Shown: positions 31,101-42,912, counted from the stretch's first letter. The stretch is 64,000 nt of DNA from Molanna angustata (GCA_963576475.1 OY754970.1:33393619-33457618); one strand, 5' to 3'. Numbers and translations: made by a program. Notes: generated by a model from the letters alone, not told the origin.

Positions 31101-33227
31101 TAATTGGGTGACAATATTATAAAAACGATTGCTTTTTCCTTCACAATATTACATTCTTGGCCAACGGCGGCACATAAAAGCTAGTAGTAAATAAAAACAA
31201 CTATTGTAGGGAACATTGAGGCGTATAAAAGAGAGTATGTTTTGAAACAAAACTTTTCATTTTGACAATATTGTCAAAAGCCAATAAAAGTGGGGTAGGT
31301 AATTTTGAGAAAGTTGTATCTATCTATGTATGATATATAGAGAGAATGAGATTGACGTCAATACTGTCACTTGTCTGGAAAGTCATTCAGTTAATTTTTA
31401 TATCTTTGTGGAAATTTACAAAAAAAAGATTTCAACGCAGATTTATATAAAAGCATGTATTTATTTATATATTCATTAATTTAAGCTTAATGACATTGCA
31501 CTACTACTATTTACTATCATTGACAATATGTTCTTCTTATAAATCTGATTTTTACTGTCGTTTTTTTAAGATTATGGTGGTTAAATATGTAATAACGTAA
31601 TTTTTCGATTAACCTTTTTAATGTGTAACTTTTTAATACGCGTTAATTCGATGTATTTAACCTTTAAAAACAATTTGATTTTGCGTTTTTGAATCAATCA
31701 TTTATGCCTTTTTTGTCTTCATCGATTTTAAAAGGCCTTCCAGAACGTGGTGCATATTCCAAATCAAAATCGATTAAAACATATGCGTTCTATCAACACA
31801 TCTTCTCCATTCACATCCATCGAGTAATGTCTTTCTACTTGAATAATATATTAACCTTTTCCGTGAAATATGCCGAAAATTGCTTTTGATTTTCCAAATT
31901 TATAAGGCACCAAACAAAAAGTATTGCACAGAACCAAACAAATGTTTTCACAACCAAGCATTTTTTTGACAATCAACCTACCTGTCATTCGTTTTGAAAG
32001 AAAACACATTCAATTTCAAAACGAAAAAATATAATAGATAAAGACGAAATGCCTTTCAGGACAACCTACTTATTATTCTCAATATATAATATAAATAAAA
32101 CCTTTCCTTCCAGTTAATTGAACACAGTAATATACGACGGTTTTTCATAATGTTTCGATCAAACGATTATATTTTAAGTTAAGGTATTCGGACATGGAAT
32201 TAATCACCGGTCACAACTGGGACATAAAATATCATAGTAAGTAGTAGGTATAGGCACAAAAATAGACTTTTAATGATTTACAAAAAAACTTTCATTATAT
32301 TACAGACAATAGCGATTAACATAAAAAAATTAAGAAAAAATGCGGTTGATTGAAATATTGATTAATTATGAAATGTCCAATTAAAAAATGTCTGCGGTAC
32401 ACTATCCCAAAAATCGACTTCAGTTTCACCTGAAAACACCGAGAAACTAGGAATATAAGAAAAACTCTATTTTTTCTAAAAACTGATGTAGAAAATTTAA
32501 CAGAAGGAATTGCTTTTCTCATTCTCCTCGCAGTCCTCTTTCATTTGAAGTGATCCAAAACTGTTTGAAGTGGTAAAATACAGGAATCGTTCACGGGTAT
32601 ATTTTTAAGAATACTCCAGGCATGTTGCCCAAGGTTATACAAGTCATATTATACTAAGCATCTCAAGTTTATATATTTCTTCTATGAGATTTCGTCGTTA
32701 ACACCATGACAACAAAATTGAAATACTACCTGATATTATGTGCGGTGACAAGGTACCTGGTCCAAGAATAGATTGACGACGATATTATGGCAAATAAACA
32801 ACACTTACCTGAAACAATAAGAAAAAACAAAAAATAATATTGTTTGCAAAACAAAACTGACTCAAAAATATGATTCAAAAGTCAACTAAACACAACATTT
32901 TGGTAAAAAATACGAAACCTTCAGTTTCCTCGACGTAATCCATATCATGCCATAGCCCGATATTTTATAAATCCGACGAGAATTTTGAGTCTAGAAAAAG
33001 TCTTCGGTGGTACAATAATGTAATCAATATTTTTTAAATCTTTTTTAAAATAAATATGAATACGTTAAAATGAAAATTATTAATATTATGATTATGATTT
33101 GAAAACAAGATTAATATTCGATTTATTCAGCCATATAATAACTTAATAAAAACATGATATTTGGAAAGAAGGTAACAAAAGAAGCTTGAACAGTCTACGA
33201 GCATATAATATGAGACGATGCATGGGT
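31101..33227. other. Unassigned AT-rich interval
   Basis: A perfect 20-bp palindrome TTTTGACAATATTGTCAAAA lies at 31260-31279, preceded by GCGTATAAAAGAGAG. Open frames (31689-31889 +, 32316-32522 -) have no recognisable motif. Confidence 0.4.
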
Positions 33228-33405
33228 GATTCAGATGGTGGTGGCAGAGCGCATAGCGCGCTGGATAAGTAATCCTGTGGTCGCGAGTTCTAATCCTGCC
33301 TCGACCTAGCCAGGAATGTGTGCAAAAATAGAGGAGTATGGCGCTCGGTTATCTCTGCTTACCCCGTAACGTAAGGGAAATAGCGTGATCGTATGTATGT
33401 ATAAT
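33228..33405 (+). mobile_element. SINE family 3 (tRNA-derived) with LINE-shared tail
   Basis: The head GGTGGCAGAGCGCATAGCGC (A box TGGCAGAGCGC at 33242) and GGTCGCGAGTTCTAATCC (B box, one substitution) is followed by TGCCTCGACC. The tail GCGCTCGGTTATCTCTGC, TTACCCCGTAACG and AGCGTGATCGTATGTATG is the same as the RTE-like LINE tail at 55630-55690. So a tRNA-like promoter is joined to a LINE 3' end. Two other heads of this family (34663, 46171) carry a different, shorter tail. Confidence 0.85.
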
Positions 33406-33844
33406 AACGTCTCTGAATTATTTTAGAAAAAATATCCCTTATAAGGCTGAATGGAGAAATACATCACAAAAAATAAAATAAAAGACATAAAGACATGGGT
33501 AGTTTCATACGTATTTTTCTTGCTTGATTTTCTATATTTAGTACCTATACAATTTAAAAAATGGAATGAAGTAGGAAATAAAGTTAACCGTGCTAGGTAG
33601 TTAAATATTATTCATAAGTAGTGACAGAAATTTGATATGTATCTTGTGTCCGCTCTGGTGGTGTTGGGAGCGTGCATTTACCATTGACCAATGCCATAGA
33701 TAGGTACAATAATTTTTATCAGGAATATCAATATTAATCAAGTAATGGGTGGTTTGTTTACAGTACACATCAGCCCGGAGAACTAAACCGCTTCTCAAAC
33801 CGCTAGTTTACTTTATAACAAACGCAGACGTAAAACGATTGAAA
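33406..33844. other. Unassigned interval
   Basis: Minus-strand frame 33601-33798 has no recognisable motif; 33640-33800 is slightly less AT-rich. Confidence 0.35.
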
Positions 33845-34010
33845 TATGAACGAAAACATTTTTGGAGTGGAGACCAAGAGGCGATAAGAGAGTGTGGCCA
33901 CCTAATTGATGGATGGATGACATAACGTAATTAGGGGATGGGAGTTGCACAGGAACGGAAGGCTTTTATTTCCCGCAGTTGATGATGGTGACCAAACTAG
34001 GAAGCAAATA
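33845..34010 (+). pseudogene. RTE-like LINE C-terminal remnant
   Basis: In one frame from 33862: FLEWRPRGDKRVWPPN, stop, WMDDIT, stop, LGDGS. This is recognisable as the 'LEWRP..GKR..GRPP.RW.DDI' block of the family seen at 1847-2672. Stops show decay. Confidence 0.55.
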
Positions 34011-34257
34011 AAAACGATTAATAATCGGTTTCACAAAAATGTGGATCTTTATGTATCCACGAGCAATCTATTTTTAAATATCATATGCATAGTTTTATTA
34101 TTTCTCAATAATAATTGTAGTTTTGTATTAAAAAAATCTCACTTTTAACAAGTTTGAGTTTAATTCTAATGCATTTCGTATAATTTATTATTTTTTTTAT
34201 CGCGCTGTTTGATGGTTCACCGAGAAAAAAAACAGATAAATTTGATAATTAATTCAC
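34011..34257. other. Unassigned AT-rich spacer
   Basis: Nothing recognised. Confidence 0.4.
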
Positions 34258-34607
34258 ACTGGTTTTTTTTGGCTCTTCACCCGTTAAGAGTGTTCTCAGC
34301 GATATAAGTTAACATATTAAATTGTCTAAATAGAGAGAAACCTAAATTTTCAATTGTCATTAATTTTGATGGATTTTTTGATCAAAATGTTCACCTGCCT
34401 GGAATTGTAGCTCAACAATTTCCTCACATTTGTTGGCATTGGAACCACAATCTCTGTGAGGTCAGTAAAAAAGGCTGGATACCTATCGTTTATGGGGCAT
34501 TCAAGAAATAAATAATCCAGTGTCTCATCACTAATCATACACTCGCAGAGACTGCTATCAATGATCCCTATTTTTTTCACACTGGTTACTTCGATCATGT
34601 CAACTTA
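34258..34607 (-). pseudogene. Jockey-like LINE 3' end (RNase-H-end type C-terminus)
   Basis: The minus-strand frame 34350-34598 encodes IIDSSLCECMISDETLDYLF, then LECPINDRYPAFFTDL and PTNVRKLL. The 'LCEC...ETLDHLFLECP' motif is typical of the C-terminus of jockey-related LINE proteins. The 3' UTR follows; the plus-strand words GGCTCTTCACCCG (34270) and GGTTTTTTTT (34261) mark the end and A-tail. 5' truncated at a 19-bp palindrome. Confidence 0.7.
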
Positions 34608-34634
34608 ATAAGTTGTAAGTTGACATGATCGAAG
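34589..34634. repeat. 19-bp perfect palindrome at a LINE 5' junction
   Basis: CTTCGATCATGTCAACTTA (34589-34607) and TAAGTTGACATGATCGAAG (34616-34634) pair perfectly around 8 nt. Confidence 0.8.
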
Positions 34635-34660
34635 CGCTATATAAATTTGATATTTATTAA
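34631..34660 (+). repeat. L2-like LINE tail fragment
   Basis: GAAGCGCTATATAAATTTGA then TATTTATT has the standard 'GCGCTATATAAAT' ending of L2/CR1-type elements. Only about 30 bp. Confidence 0.4.
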
Positions 34661-34662
34661 AT

Positions 34663-34814
34663 GATGGGTCGGTGGCAGAGCGGGCATCGCACTGGCTTAG
34701 TAATCCAGTGATGGCGAGTTCAAACACACCCTATAGGTGCCTCGATCAATTTTGTTCGCCTGTAACACTAGCATTATTGTTTAATTTAGAGAATGTATGA
34801 GGTGAAGATGTATT
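34663..34814 (+). mobile_element. SINE family 3, diverged copy
   Basis: GATGGGTCGGTGGCAGAGCG (A box) and TAATCCAGTGATGGCGAG then TTCAAACACACC (worn B box) match the copy at 46171. The tail AGAGAATGTATGAGG then TGAAGATGTAT also matches that copy. Confidence 0.7.
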
Positions 34815-34935
34815 TTCATTGTATTTATTTACTCAACACCACAATCTACAATGTTAGCAAGCAAGCTAACTACTGCTGCCCAACTAGGTAACCTGTTCCT
34901 GGATTAGCAGTTTACAATTACGACAATGACCATAT
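34815..34935 (-). repeat. 'TAGCCCTAGAACAGG' repeat, copy 5
   Basis: TGCCCAACTAGGTAACCTGT then TCCTGGATTAGCAGTTTAC is the reverse complement of the family core, preceded by ATTTATTTACTCAACACCAC. Confidence 0.65.
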
Positions 34936-35436
34936 AATTTTGAACTAGACGACAGTTTCTGCTCTTCACTTTTTACAAGGATACAGGTATGCATCCTTTT
35001 TAAAAACTTGCTGCAAAGTAAAACTTACAATAGAAAACAAGGATATTAATAGCGCGTTTTTTTACAAAACCTATTAATTAAGTGCGCGAAACAATGTTTG
35101 AGAAAGTGCGTCGTGTCTTGTAGATATAACGCTCGGTACAAGTCTCACGAATTTCTAGGTGTGACGGTTAATGGTTAAGTTGAAATATGACTAAAGCAGT
35201 TGGAGGAGACGAGGCAAAAATACATGACAAATGTCATTCCGGTATAACTACCAAGTCTATCAACAGTACCTATACCCAGTGTACACAGAACGACCCCCAC
35301 AAATGAAATTGCACCTTAAATATGACGGTGAGTATAGTTGCAGTGCACTTACAATCAGTTAACTTCCGGGTACATTTATAGATTGTGACAAAAGATTTTC
35401 CCAAATATGGCATTCTCGTCAAATAAAAATCTCTTA
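34936..35436. other. Unassigned interval
   Basis: No repeat or gene recognised. Frames here have no motif. Confidence 0.35.
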
Positions 35437-35487
35437 CATACATACCACGACGCCATGGTTCTAATGGTGTAGGAAAAGAGAACCGAA
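35437..35487 (-). repeat. Orphan LINE/SINE 3' tail, reverse orientation
   Basis: ACATACATACCACGACGCCA and GAGAACCGAACGC are the reverse complement of the GCGTTCGGTTCTC...GTGATGGTATG tail. Confidence 0.5.
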
Positions 35488-35509
35488 CGCATATATCGTC
35501 TCTAAATTT

Positions 35510-35812
35510 ATACGAGCTAATGTATGCTGACGACAGCGCTATTGTCGAATTGTATGGAAGATATAGTCTGGTGAATGTGGTATAAGAGGGATGTTTGGAA
35601 AACGAATTGTGAATGAATTTGAAAGAGTTGAAAGTAAGATGGTATGCAATATAACTGTGAATAATAAACAATTAGAGCAAGGTGACAAATATCTTTATTT
35701 AGGAAGTATGTTTCAAAGACATGGACGGCTTGAAAAGGATATGGAAAGAAGAGTTATTGCAGGACATAGAATGAATAAAATTCTGATAACTGGCAATACT
35801 CTTTAATCCAAC
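35510..35812 (+). pseudogene. RTE-like LINE reverse transcriptase core fragment
   Basis: LMYADDSAIVEL (35518-35553) is the catalytic YADD block. After a stop and a shift, the frame 35591-35806 continues NEFERVESKMVCNITVNNKQ, LEQGDKYLYLGSMFQRHGR and LEKDMERRVIAGHRMNKI. The YLGSMF and RRV.AG.R motifs follow the RT domain in this family. It corresponds to the part just upstream of the C-termini at 4665 and 55277. Truncated on both sides. Confidence 0.75.
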
Positions 35813-37129
35813 CTGTTATCTTGCACTTTTATATTGTGTGAGAATCGTTCATAAATATATTCAACAAAATGAAAAACGTATAAGGAGATAACAATGATTG
35901 GGGTTCAGTTCGCTTTGCATAGCCCTCACAGCAAACGAGTAGGCAGTAATTACATTTAACATTCTCAACAGAAAAATATCCAAAATTCTCACATGTAATA
36001 AAACAGCACTCAATTTAGTTAATTGTTTTTCATGAACCAACAAACAACTTCAGTTAATGATTAAATAGAGAACGAGAAGGAGGGAGAGAGTAAATTAAAG
36101 GGAAGGAATATTTTATTTTTTACAAAAGGTACGTGCAAAGCGCTTTGAAGCTTTGAAATAAATTTGAATGTGGACCTTAATAAAGTAGATGTGTGTTATT
36201 CAGTTATTAGAGGGCGCGGGAGGACTAAGCTGGACCGAATTCACAAGAGGGATTATATTTATAACTCCGGGCGATGTAAACGAGATTAAAATAACTTTTT
36301 TTTTTATCCACAAACATAAAATGTCCAGGTGGGAAAAATATGAAGAATTTCCATAAAACTTGCGGCTTGACGCATTAGCACTCGGGATATTCAGAGGACA
36401 TCATAAATAATAAGCAAGATTTACAGTGCGAAAAAAGAGAGAAAACAGAAGTTGTGTCATCTTTATGCGAACGAAATTAAAACAGAATTCATATTGATGT
36501 CAACATGCTCTTTATGTTGATATGTTTTATTGACATAACGGTTATAACATTGTAAATTACAGACAGACAGTGAAGACTGCACGACAAACGATTCTGCTGG
36601 AAATTCAAATTGTTTTTTTCCCATATATATGCAATATTTGATAATTAAAGATCTTCTGCTATTTGGCTCTTCAAATATAATATTTAACAGAATGATCACA
36701 TCTTTTTATTATTAAATTTTATAGATTTATTTACTTTGATTAGGAAACAAGACAGGAATACAGAAATAACATGATAAATATAAAAGAAGCATACAACAAT
36801 CTGTACACCCAATAACATTGTTTCATATTCATAATATGTAAGTATTACAAACTAGCCATAAGATTACAAAAAAAAAACAATATGCATTTTTAAAAAATAA
36901 CAATTTCAATTTTTTTCCAAAAACAGTTCAAAACAAAGTAGGATACGGGGGGAAATAAAGAGTGATATAATGACGTGATGTATAAAATGAAATAAAGGAA
37001 GAAAGGAGGAGAGGTAGGAAATTAGGAGAAATGAAATAAAAGTAATAGGAAATTATATAATTAACCTAGTTCTCGGGAAACTAAAAGCGTACTATATCAA
37101 ATATTAATTCAACATGCACCCAAAGACAA
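35813..37129. other. Unassigned AT-rich interval
   Basis: No recognisable gene. 36180-36290 is slightly less AT-rich (GAGGGCGCGGGAGGACTAAG). Confidence 0.4.
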
Positions 37130-37253
37130 GTTGCCACATTCTGGGGACTTATGATATTAATCGTCTCGCAGATCCAGACTAATAACACAATTTTGAAAAC
37201 TGTGTCTCCATCGGGAATCGAACCCGGGACCAAATGAGCAACGAAGGCCGATA
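37130..37253 (-). mobile_element. SINE family 2, internally deleted copy
   Basis: Read on the minus strand: TATCGGCCTTCGTTGCTCA, then GGTCCCGGGTTCGATTCC (B box), TGGAGACACAGTTTTC, AGTCTGGATCTGCGAGACG and CCCCAGAATGTGGCAA. Compared with 51406 it lacks about 25 bp between the two boxes, including part of the A box. Confidence 0.75.
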
Positions 37254-39335
37254 AAATTCAACATCAAATATTTTTGTAAACTATTTTTGTTCTTCATTGC
37301 TTACATTTAAACTATCTCTTTTAAACTCCTCTCAAAAATTAGATGACGAAAAATTCGATTGAGTAAAGATAATTTTATGAGAAAGTATGAACACTCAAAA
37401 GTTTATTTGGCGAGGTTCAAATTAATTCTAACAAATATCATATTATGTCAGGTAGAGAAACACACACACACAGCAGTATGTCAGGCACCGACACACACCA
37501 TCATATTATGTCAGGCAGAGAAAATTGGAACTATTTTTCACCAAAACTATTTGTAACGTGGCACTAAATGAATGAATGAAAAAACATAAACCATACACAC
37601 GAAAACGCAATTAGTGCATGAAAGAGGAATTGTAATAATTGCAAAAATATGTAAATACATTAATAGGAACGATGCATGAAAATAAATATAGCGAAAGATG
37701 TTTGTAAGGATAAAAAATTGGGGTGACGTATAAGTACCTAATGTAAACAGTGAGTGCTTGTTCCGATTTCACTAAATCATATTATACAATATTTACGTAA
37801 CAAAAAAGGCCATAAAATCACTAACCTAGGTGGTAGATATAAAACATTTCGTTGCACAGAACATAAAATATCGAAATATTTTCTAATCTATCGATATTTT
37901 CGTTTTATTCGGAGAAATAACTTTATTATGGATGGTTTAATCAAATCTAACAAAACATTCGAGAGCAAGACAAAATATGACCCAAGAGCTTTACGACAAG
38001 ACATTCTATCACAAAAATATAGGCTCTGAACGAGATAAAACGTTTTTATTGTACCTACAATAAAATTTACGACACGAATGACGAACAATAGAACTGGCCC
38101 ATTTCGGAAACAAATTTAACTATAAACTTTACATTAAATAATATCAAATGGAACACATATATCACGTTATTCCCATAATGAAGGAGGCACAGAGAAGCCA
38201 GAGCCAAGAAAATTTATCCTTGTAAACAGACCAAACATTTCCATTAATGTTTCTAATGTTTTCCATTATTTCAAAATATCTACGACATCCCTTTCTAGGG
38301 ATAACCTTCACTACACTGTTTTGAACTTTAAATGCTGTTTTTTGTCAGATTACCATTTTTCATTGTTTCAATGTGTCAAACCACCTCCACATCCATAAAC
38401 TATTATGCTGCTTATAAAAATAATCCATAGGTAAGTTCCCTTTTGATCCACATTATTCATAGTTCTATTGCATTGATTTAATTTCTACAGAATTTATTTA
38501 TACTTTTATGCATACTAGGATACGCTACAACAAATTATAACACAAAATATATTATATGTTTCTCGGTTCCCGGGTTTTTACCTTCTGAGGATCTGGGATC
38601 CAGGGAATAATAACAAAATATTGCATTATATCCTTTAAAAGAGGCGGACGGCCAAAGGTCGTACGGAAGGAAATAAAACAAACGTTTTCATAAACATATA
38701 TAAAAAAACTTGAGCATTAACGTCTTATCAGAAAGCCGACTTTCAAGTTTGGTAGAAAAATTGCCTCCCACTAAGAAAACTTTCACTTTTGTGGGAGTTG
38801 GTTTCACAGATAATAAAGGAGATCGTTTTCCGGACGTTTCAAATATTTTTTTTAACATACGTAGCATAAAATTTCAAATTTTTGATCTTGTTTTTTCCTT
38901 CCAAAATTTCATTTTGAATGTCGGGGATTCCCGACTGAAATTATTAGACGCTTCAACCTACATTTTTTTGCGAAACAACTTCACCTAAATTGATAAATCT
39001 TGAGTTCGCATAAATTGAGTATTTTATAATATGTAAATTTTACTGAGCATATTAATATTTGGCGAATAATTATGAAATCGCGAAAAATTTATGAAATAAA
39101 TAATTTTATTTACTAAATATATATACCTATACAGATATTTTTAATTTTGTTTGTATCACTAAATTAATAAAACCATCAAAATTTTGAATGTAATCATTAA
39201 AAAAAACCTCTGTTCGAATTTCGAAATATTTTTTTCTCATCAGCATTGGAAATCATACCATGCGATACACAATAACCCCCAGGATAGTTCAGAATCTTTA
39301 AATAACACAAAAGAATAAAGGAAAAATATATATTA
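37254..39335. other. Unassigned interval with a short duplication
   Basis: ATCATATTATGTCAGG[T/C]AGAGAAA occurs at 37437-37460 and 37500-37523, flanking a CA-rich stretch. A 92-codon frame (38710-38988 +) has no recognised motif and no ATG at its start; not called. Confidence 0.4.
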
Positions 39336-39376
39336 GCAACATGTTATTTAGAACAAAGCTCTAAATAACATGTTGC
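39336..39376. repeat. Hairpin, perfect 17-bp arms
   Basis: GCAACATGTTATTTAGA (39336-39352) pairs with TCTAAATAACATGTTGC (39360-39376), loop 7 nt. AACATGTTGC repeats once more at 39381-39390. Confidence 0.75.
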
Positions 39377-39390
39377 GGATAACATGTTGC

Positions 39391-41230
39391 AATAAAGCGG
39401 AGTTCATGCGCCGATAAAAGTGGGAATTAGCCGAAGTCCGTGGCAAATTCCCAAATTTAAATCGAATGTGTGAAAACGAAACGATGGAGGTAAACATATT
39501 AAAGCACATATAATAATAACGACATTTTATGCAACTGCCTTCCATGTGTAATACGCATCAGGACAGCTCATCAAAACAGAAAATGTTCTTAAAAATAATC
39601 AAAAGGAGAATAACAAAATTGTTCATATAAATACAATGATGGAGTTTTTATTGTTTTTTTAATGTCATCGCAAGTATAAACGAGGTCATTTTAGCACGAA
39701 AGGTGGTCAGATCCCTTTGGTTTGCCAATATTATAAGGTCCTTATCATTTAAATGACACTGGTCATTTCAAACACTGTTAAAGATAGCCAAAGCTTGTCA
39801 TATAACCTTGTTTCACATCAAAAATAATACTAATTTCAGTTTGTCGACCGAAAATTCTTAATAGAACTCCATGGCATGTAGATATATTACATTAAATCAA
39901 TATCATTATACTGACGATGTGCCTTGCACGAAACTCGTCAAAAATCAATTGAATTTAATAGAACGAAAAATAATTATTTTTTATTTTACAGTTATAATAT
40001 ATCTACATCAACAATAATAGATTACTTTAAATTATTTTATTTCTACTTTGTCTACTTAGTAGTATTTCTGGGAATAGTAAGAGTAGTGCATTTTTTTTTT
40101 AAATTTATTAATCGAATAAATTACAATTTACTTACACATAAATAACAATAAAGAAGGTGTACAAGTTCCATAATATATTTCTTAATAACCATCTTTAATT
40201 GAGACAAAATCTCGTGTTAAAAATGGGGAATATCTATTTTATAATGACACACTTACCAAACATTGCACATCTACTAAATAATACATGAAACATTTAATCA
40301 CTAAAGTTTGGACATTTATATAAATTACATGTAAGGATTATATAGGTTAAACATTATTTTCAAACAAATATAAAGCTACACAAAAACAAGAATAAAAAAA
40401 AAATAAAAAATCAGTACAATTGCTCGATTTTTGTCTTATTTTTTCAAGTCTAAGACGACTAAAAGGGAGTTCATTAAACCACTCAGTACCTTTATACAAA
40501 TTGAAATTACTTATTTATTATCATAGAAAAAATATTTATGGAAAATAACTGAAAAAAATTTTAGTTTACATCATATTAAAAAAATCATTTTTAATGCATC
40601 TCTGATAATTTATCGATTTTTTGTGTTCATTGTTTTATCTAAATATTTTATGTTGTAAATAAATAAATAAAAACATATGTAATGTACTGGCCAGACCATA
40701 TTATCTCATTTGCACTCGAATTTGTGTCTATTTGTATCCATGTGATTTTATATACTCAGAAGTGTAATTATATAAAATTTCTTTAATCTATTTATCAATA
40801 AATGATTTATATGGATTCATTTGTTGAATGGTATTTGTATAGTTATTGCGTGATTCATACAAAAATAAACAAATAATACACACGAATATGTGCCAAACTT
40901 CATTTGAATATGTTTTAAAACACCGTTTTATATTATGTAAACACAACTATGTCAGTAAACTAATGATGTTGAACTAACGTAACTAAACATTTTATTTAAT
41001 CAAATATTTCGTATATTTTATTAGTAACAATAATATTTATCGAAAAGTAGTCAATATCGGCATTTTTTTTATCTTCTAACTGCTCGATGTATGTCCGTTT
41101 ATAATTCTTTTTATAGCTGTCATTTTGTATAAATCATTTCGTGTATGTATTAACTTGGCTGAATTACTCTCTTCTTCGTGACTTTTGTTTTCAAAATATA
41201 GAAAAGAAAGGAGGATTCGTGTTTCTTCGT
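39391..41230. other. Unassigned AT-rich interval
   Basis: Very AT-rich. A possible LINE tail, GTAAATAAATAAATAAAAAC, lies at about 40656. No gene recognised. Confidence 0.4.
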
Positions 41231-41550
41231 TTTTCTACATTCAAATCTTCCTCTTCTTTCCCCTTAGCGCTTTTATCCCGTTTCTATCGGGGTACGCGTT
41301 TGACCTGGAATTGGCGAGTCTGGTTATTACATTGAAGCGACTGCCATCTGACCTTCGTAACCCTAAGAAAGGGGAAACAGACAAATTGGATCATGGCTAC
41401 ACATAGCAATGTGCTAGTGATATAAACCCGCACACAATTTTTTTTTTTAAATCCAGAGGTGCGTGCCCCGCCCGGATTCGAACCGTCGACCTCACGCATG
41501 TGAGGCGACAACCTTACCGCTGGGCTATCACCGCTTTTTTCTACATTCAA
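41231..41550 (-). mobile_element. SINE family 4 (tRNA-derived) with 14-bp target-site duplication
   Basis: TTTTCTACATTCAA occurs at 41231-41244 and 41537-41550. Between them, on the minus strand, the element starts AGCGGTGATAGCCCAGCGGT, an A box, and has GACGGTTCGAATCCGGG, a B box in a GC-rich T-arm-like stem. Then comes CACGCACCTCTGG, an internal A-run (11 A), and a body with GGGTTACGAAGGTCAGATGG. The internal A-run suggests a composite of a tRNA-like head and a LINE-like body. The exact duplication marks a fairly recent insertion. Confidence 0.9.
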
Positions 41551-41786
41551 GTATCAAGCTTAATTATCAACTTTTCAAAATGTTATGAGTTCACATACTT
41601 ACGGTAACATCGATAACACAAACATCAAATGATTTTATTCCAACAAAAGTTGGCAATCAAAAAACAGTAACCACTTCGATACCTGTAACTCCGATGAGAA
41701 ATGTCTTACTTCTATCGCAGAACTGACAAAAATCTATGATTCGCGGCGTTTTCTTAGTTTGATTCTACTCTACGTATATTTTGCCA
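41551..41786. other. Unassigned spacer
   Basis: Nothing recognised. Confidence 0.4.
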
Positions 41787-42110
41787 TATATGGTCAGTAT
41801 TAATCACCATATGGCCTTTAATCACCAGCGAAATCAGGTCCAGAAGATTAGCCTGGATTGGACATGTTGTCAGATCAGGGGAAAAAAGAGCCACAAAACG
41901 TATCCTGCAAAATAACCCTGTGGGCAAGAGACCCCTGAAAAGACCAAGGCAGAGATTGATGAACAATGTTACCCGAGATCTGTACGTGCTGAATGCTTGT
42001 GATGACTGGGAGTCCACTGCAGCTGACAGGAAGGCTTGGAAAGCTCTTGTTCAGAAGGCTAAAGCTTTACCGGAGTTGTATGGCCATCGGAAGCAAGTAT
42101 ATGGTCAGTA
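41787..42110 (+). mobile_element. LINE C-terminal fragment inserted with 13-bp duplication
   Basis: TATATGGTCAGTA flanks the insert at 41787-41799 and 42098-42110. The insert encodes RSRRLAWIGHVVRSGEKRAT, KRILQNNPVGKRPLKRPRQR, LMNNVTRDLYVL, DDWESTAADRKAWKALVQKA and KALPELYG. This is the usual last 90 residues of an insect LINE protein ('RL.WIGHV.R...TKR......G.RPRGRPR.RW.D.V..DL'). It is open throughout (no stop from 41827 to 42108), but no A-tail precedes the right duplication. Confidence 0.85.
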
Positions 42111-42192
42111 ACAACAATTAGATTATCTCATTTCGCATAATGAGGACGAAATATTCCAGCTTTAGTACTTATTTATATTATAGTAAACAGAA

Positions 42193-42239
42193 TTCTATCT
42201 AATGATTTAAAAAATAATTTTTAAAATCATTAGATAGAA
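42193..42239. repeat. Palindrome, ~21-bp arms
   Basis: TTCTATCTAATGATTTAAAA pairs with TTTTAAAATCATTAGATAGAA with a single-base offset near the centre. Confidence 0.65.
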
Positions 42240-42912
42240 CAATACTAGCAGATAAAAATCGCCATGCCATCCATTAAAAAATCTAAACATTGTCCGTGGT
42301 TACGTATTAATCTTTTATTTTCACTAAGGTATTCCAGAAGTTTACGATGCAACATTGAACTTCAATTGTATGTTACAAGTTTAAATCAAGATAACATATC
42401 AAGTTTGTATTTATATTTTATGTACACGCTGCATATGAGTTCTATCGAACGGCAGACTAAGAATTACTTTCGTTCAATCAGATAAAGTTAGCGTAGAAAA
42501 GCTTCGTCGGCCAAAAGTTTTTCATTGCGGGATGAAAGCCACTTTCGAGTCTAAACGTCGTCCAATTTCTGCCAAGACTACGTTTCAGTTGCCCATTTTT
42601 TTCGTTGTTATCTACATACAAATGAATTGACTTCGGCGACACACAAGAAAAGGAATTCCAGCTAACGTACTTTGGGCAAGATGCCAAAAAGAACGAAAAC
42701 AATATTGTGGAGCAAAGGAATACTAATTTGTGGGAAAGAAGAAAGAGAACAACACACCGTTGTATGTATTTATAAGACGCAAAATAAATAAAACATTCAT
42801 AACAATAACAAAAACATACTCACATATTAGTAAACATGAAAACATATGGGTACTTATACTGATATATTTATTTCAAAATAAAAAAAAAACAGGAGGGTTG
42901 TGGCCAACGCTA
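42240..42912. other. Unassigned interval
   Basis: Frames here (42264-42485 +, 42478-42702 -) have no motif. The end carries GGAGGGTTGTGGCCAACG (42892), close to a word in tandem array 4. Confidence 0.4.

Noticed and set aside
38710..38988. 92-codon plus-strand open frame
   Set aside because: Starts at a non-ATG codon, no recognised family, no splice or promoter context.
42264..42702. Overlapping plus and minus frames
   Set aside because: No motif in either; likely chance.
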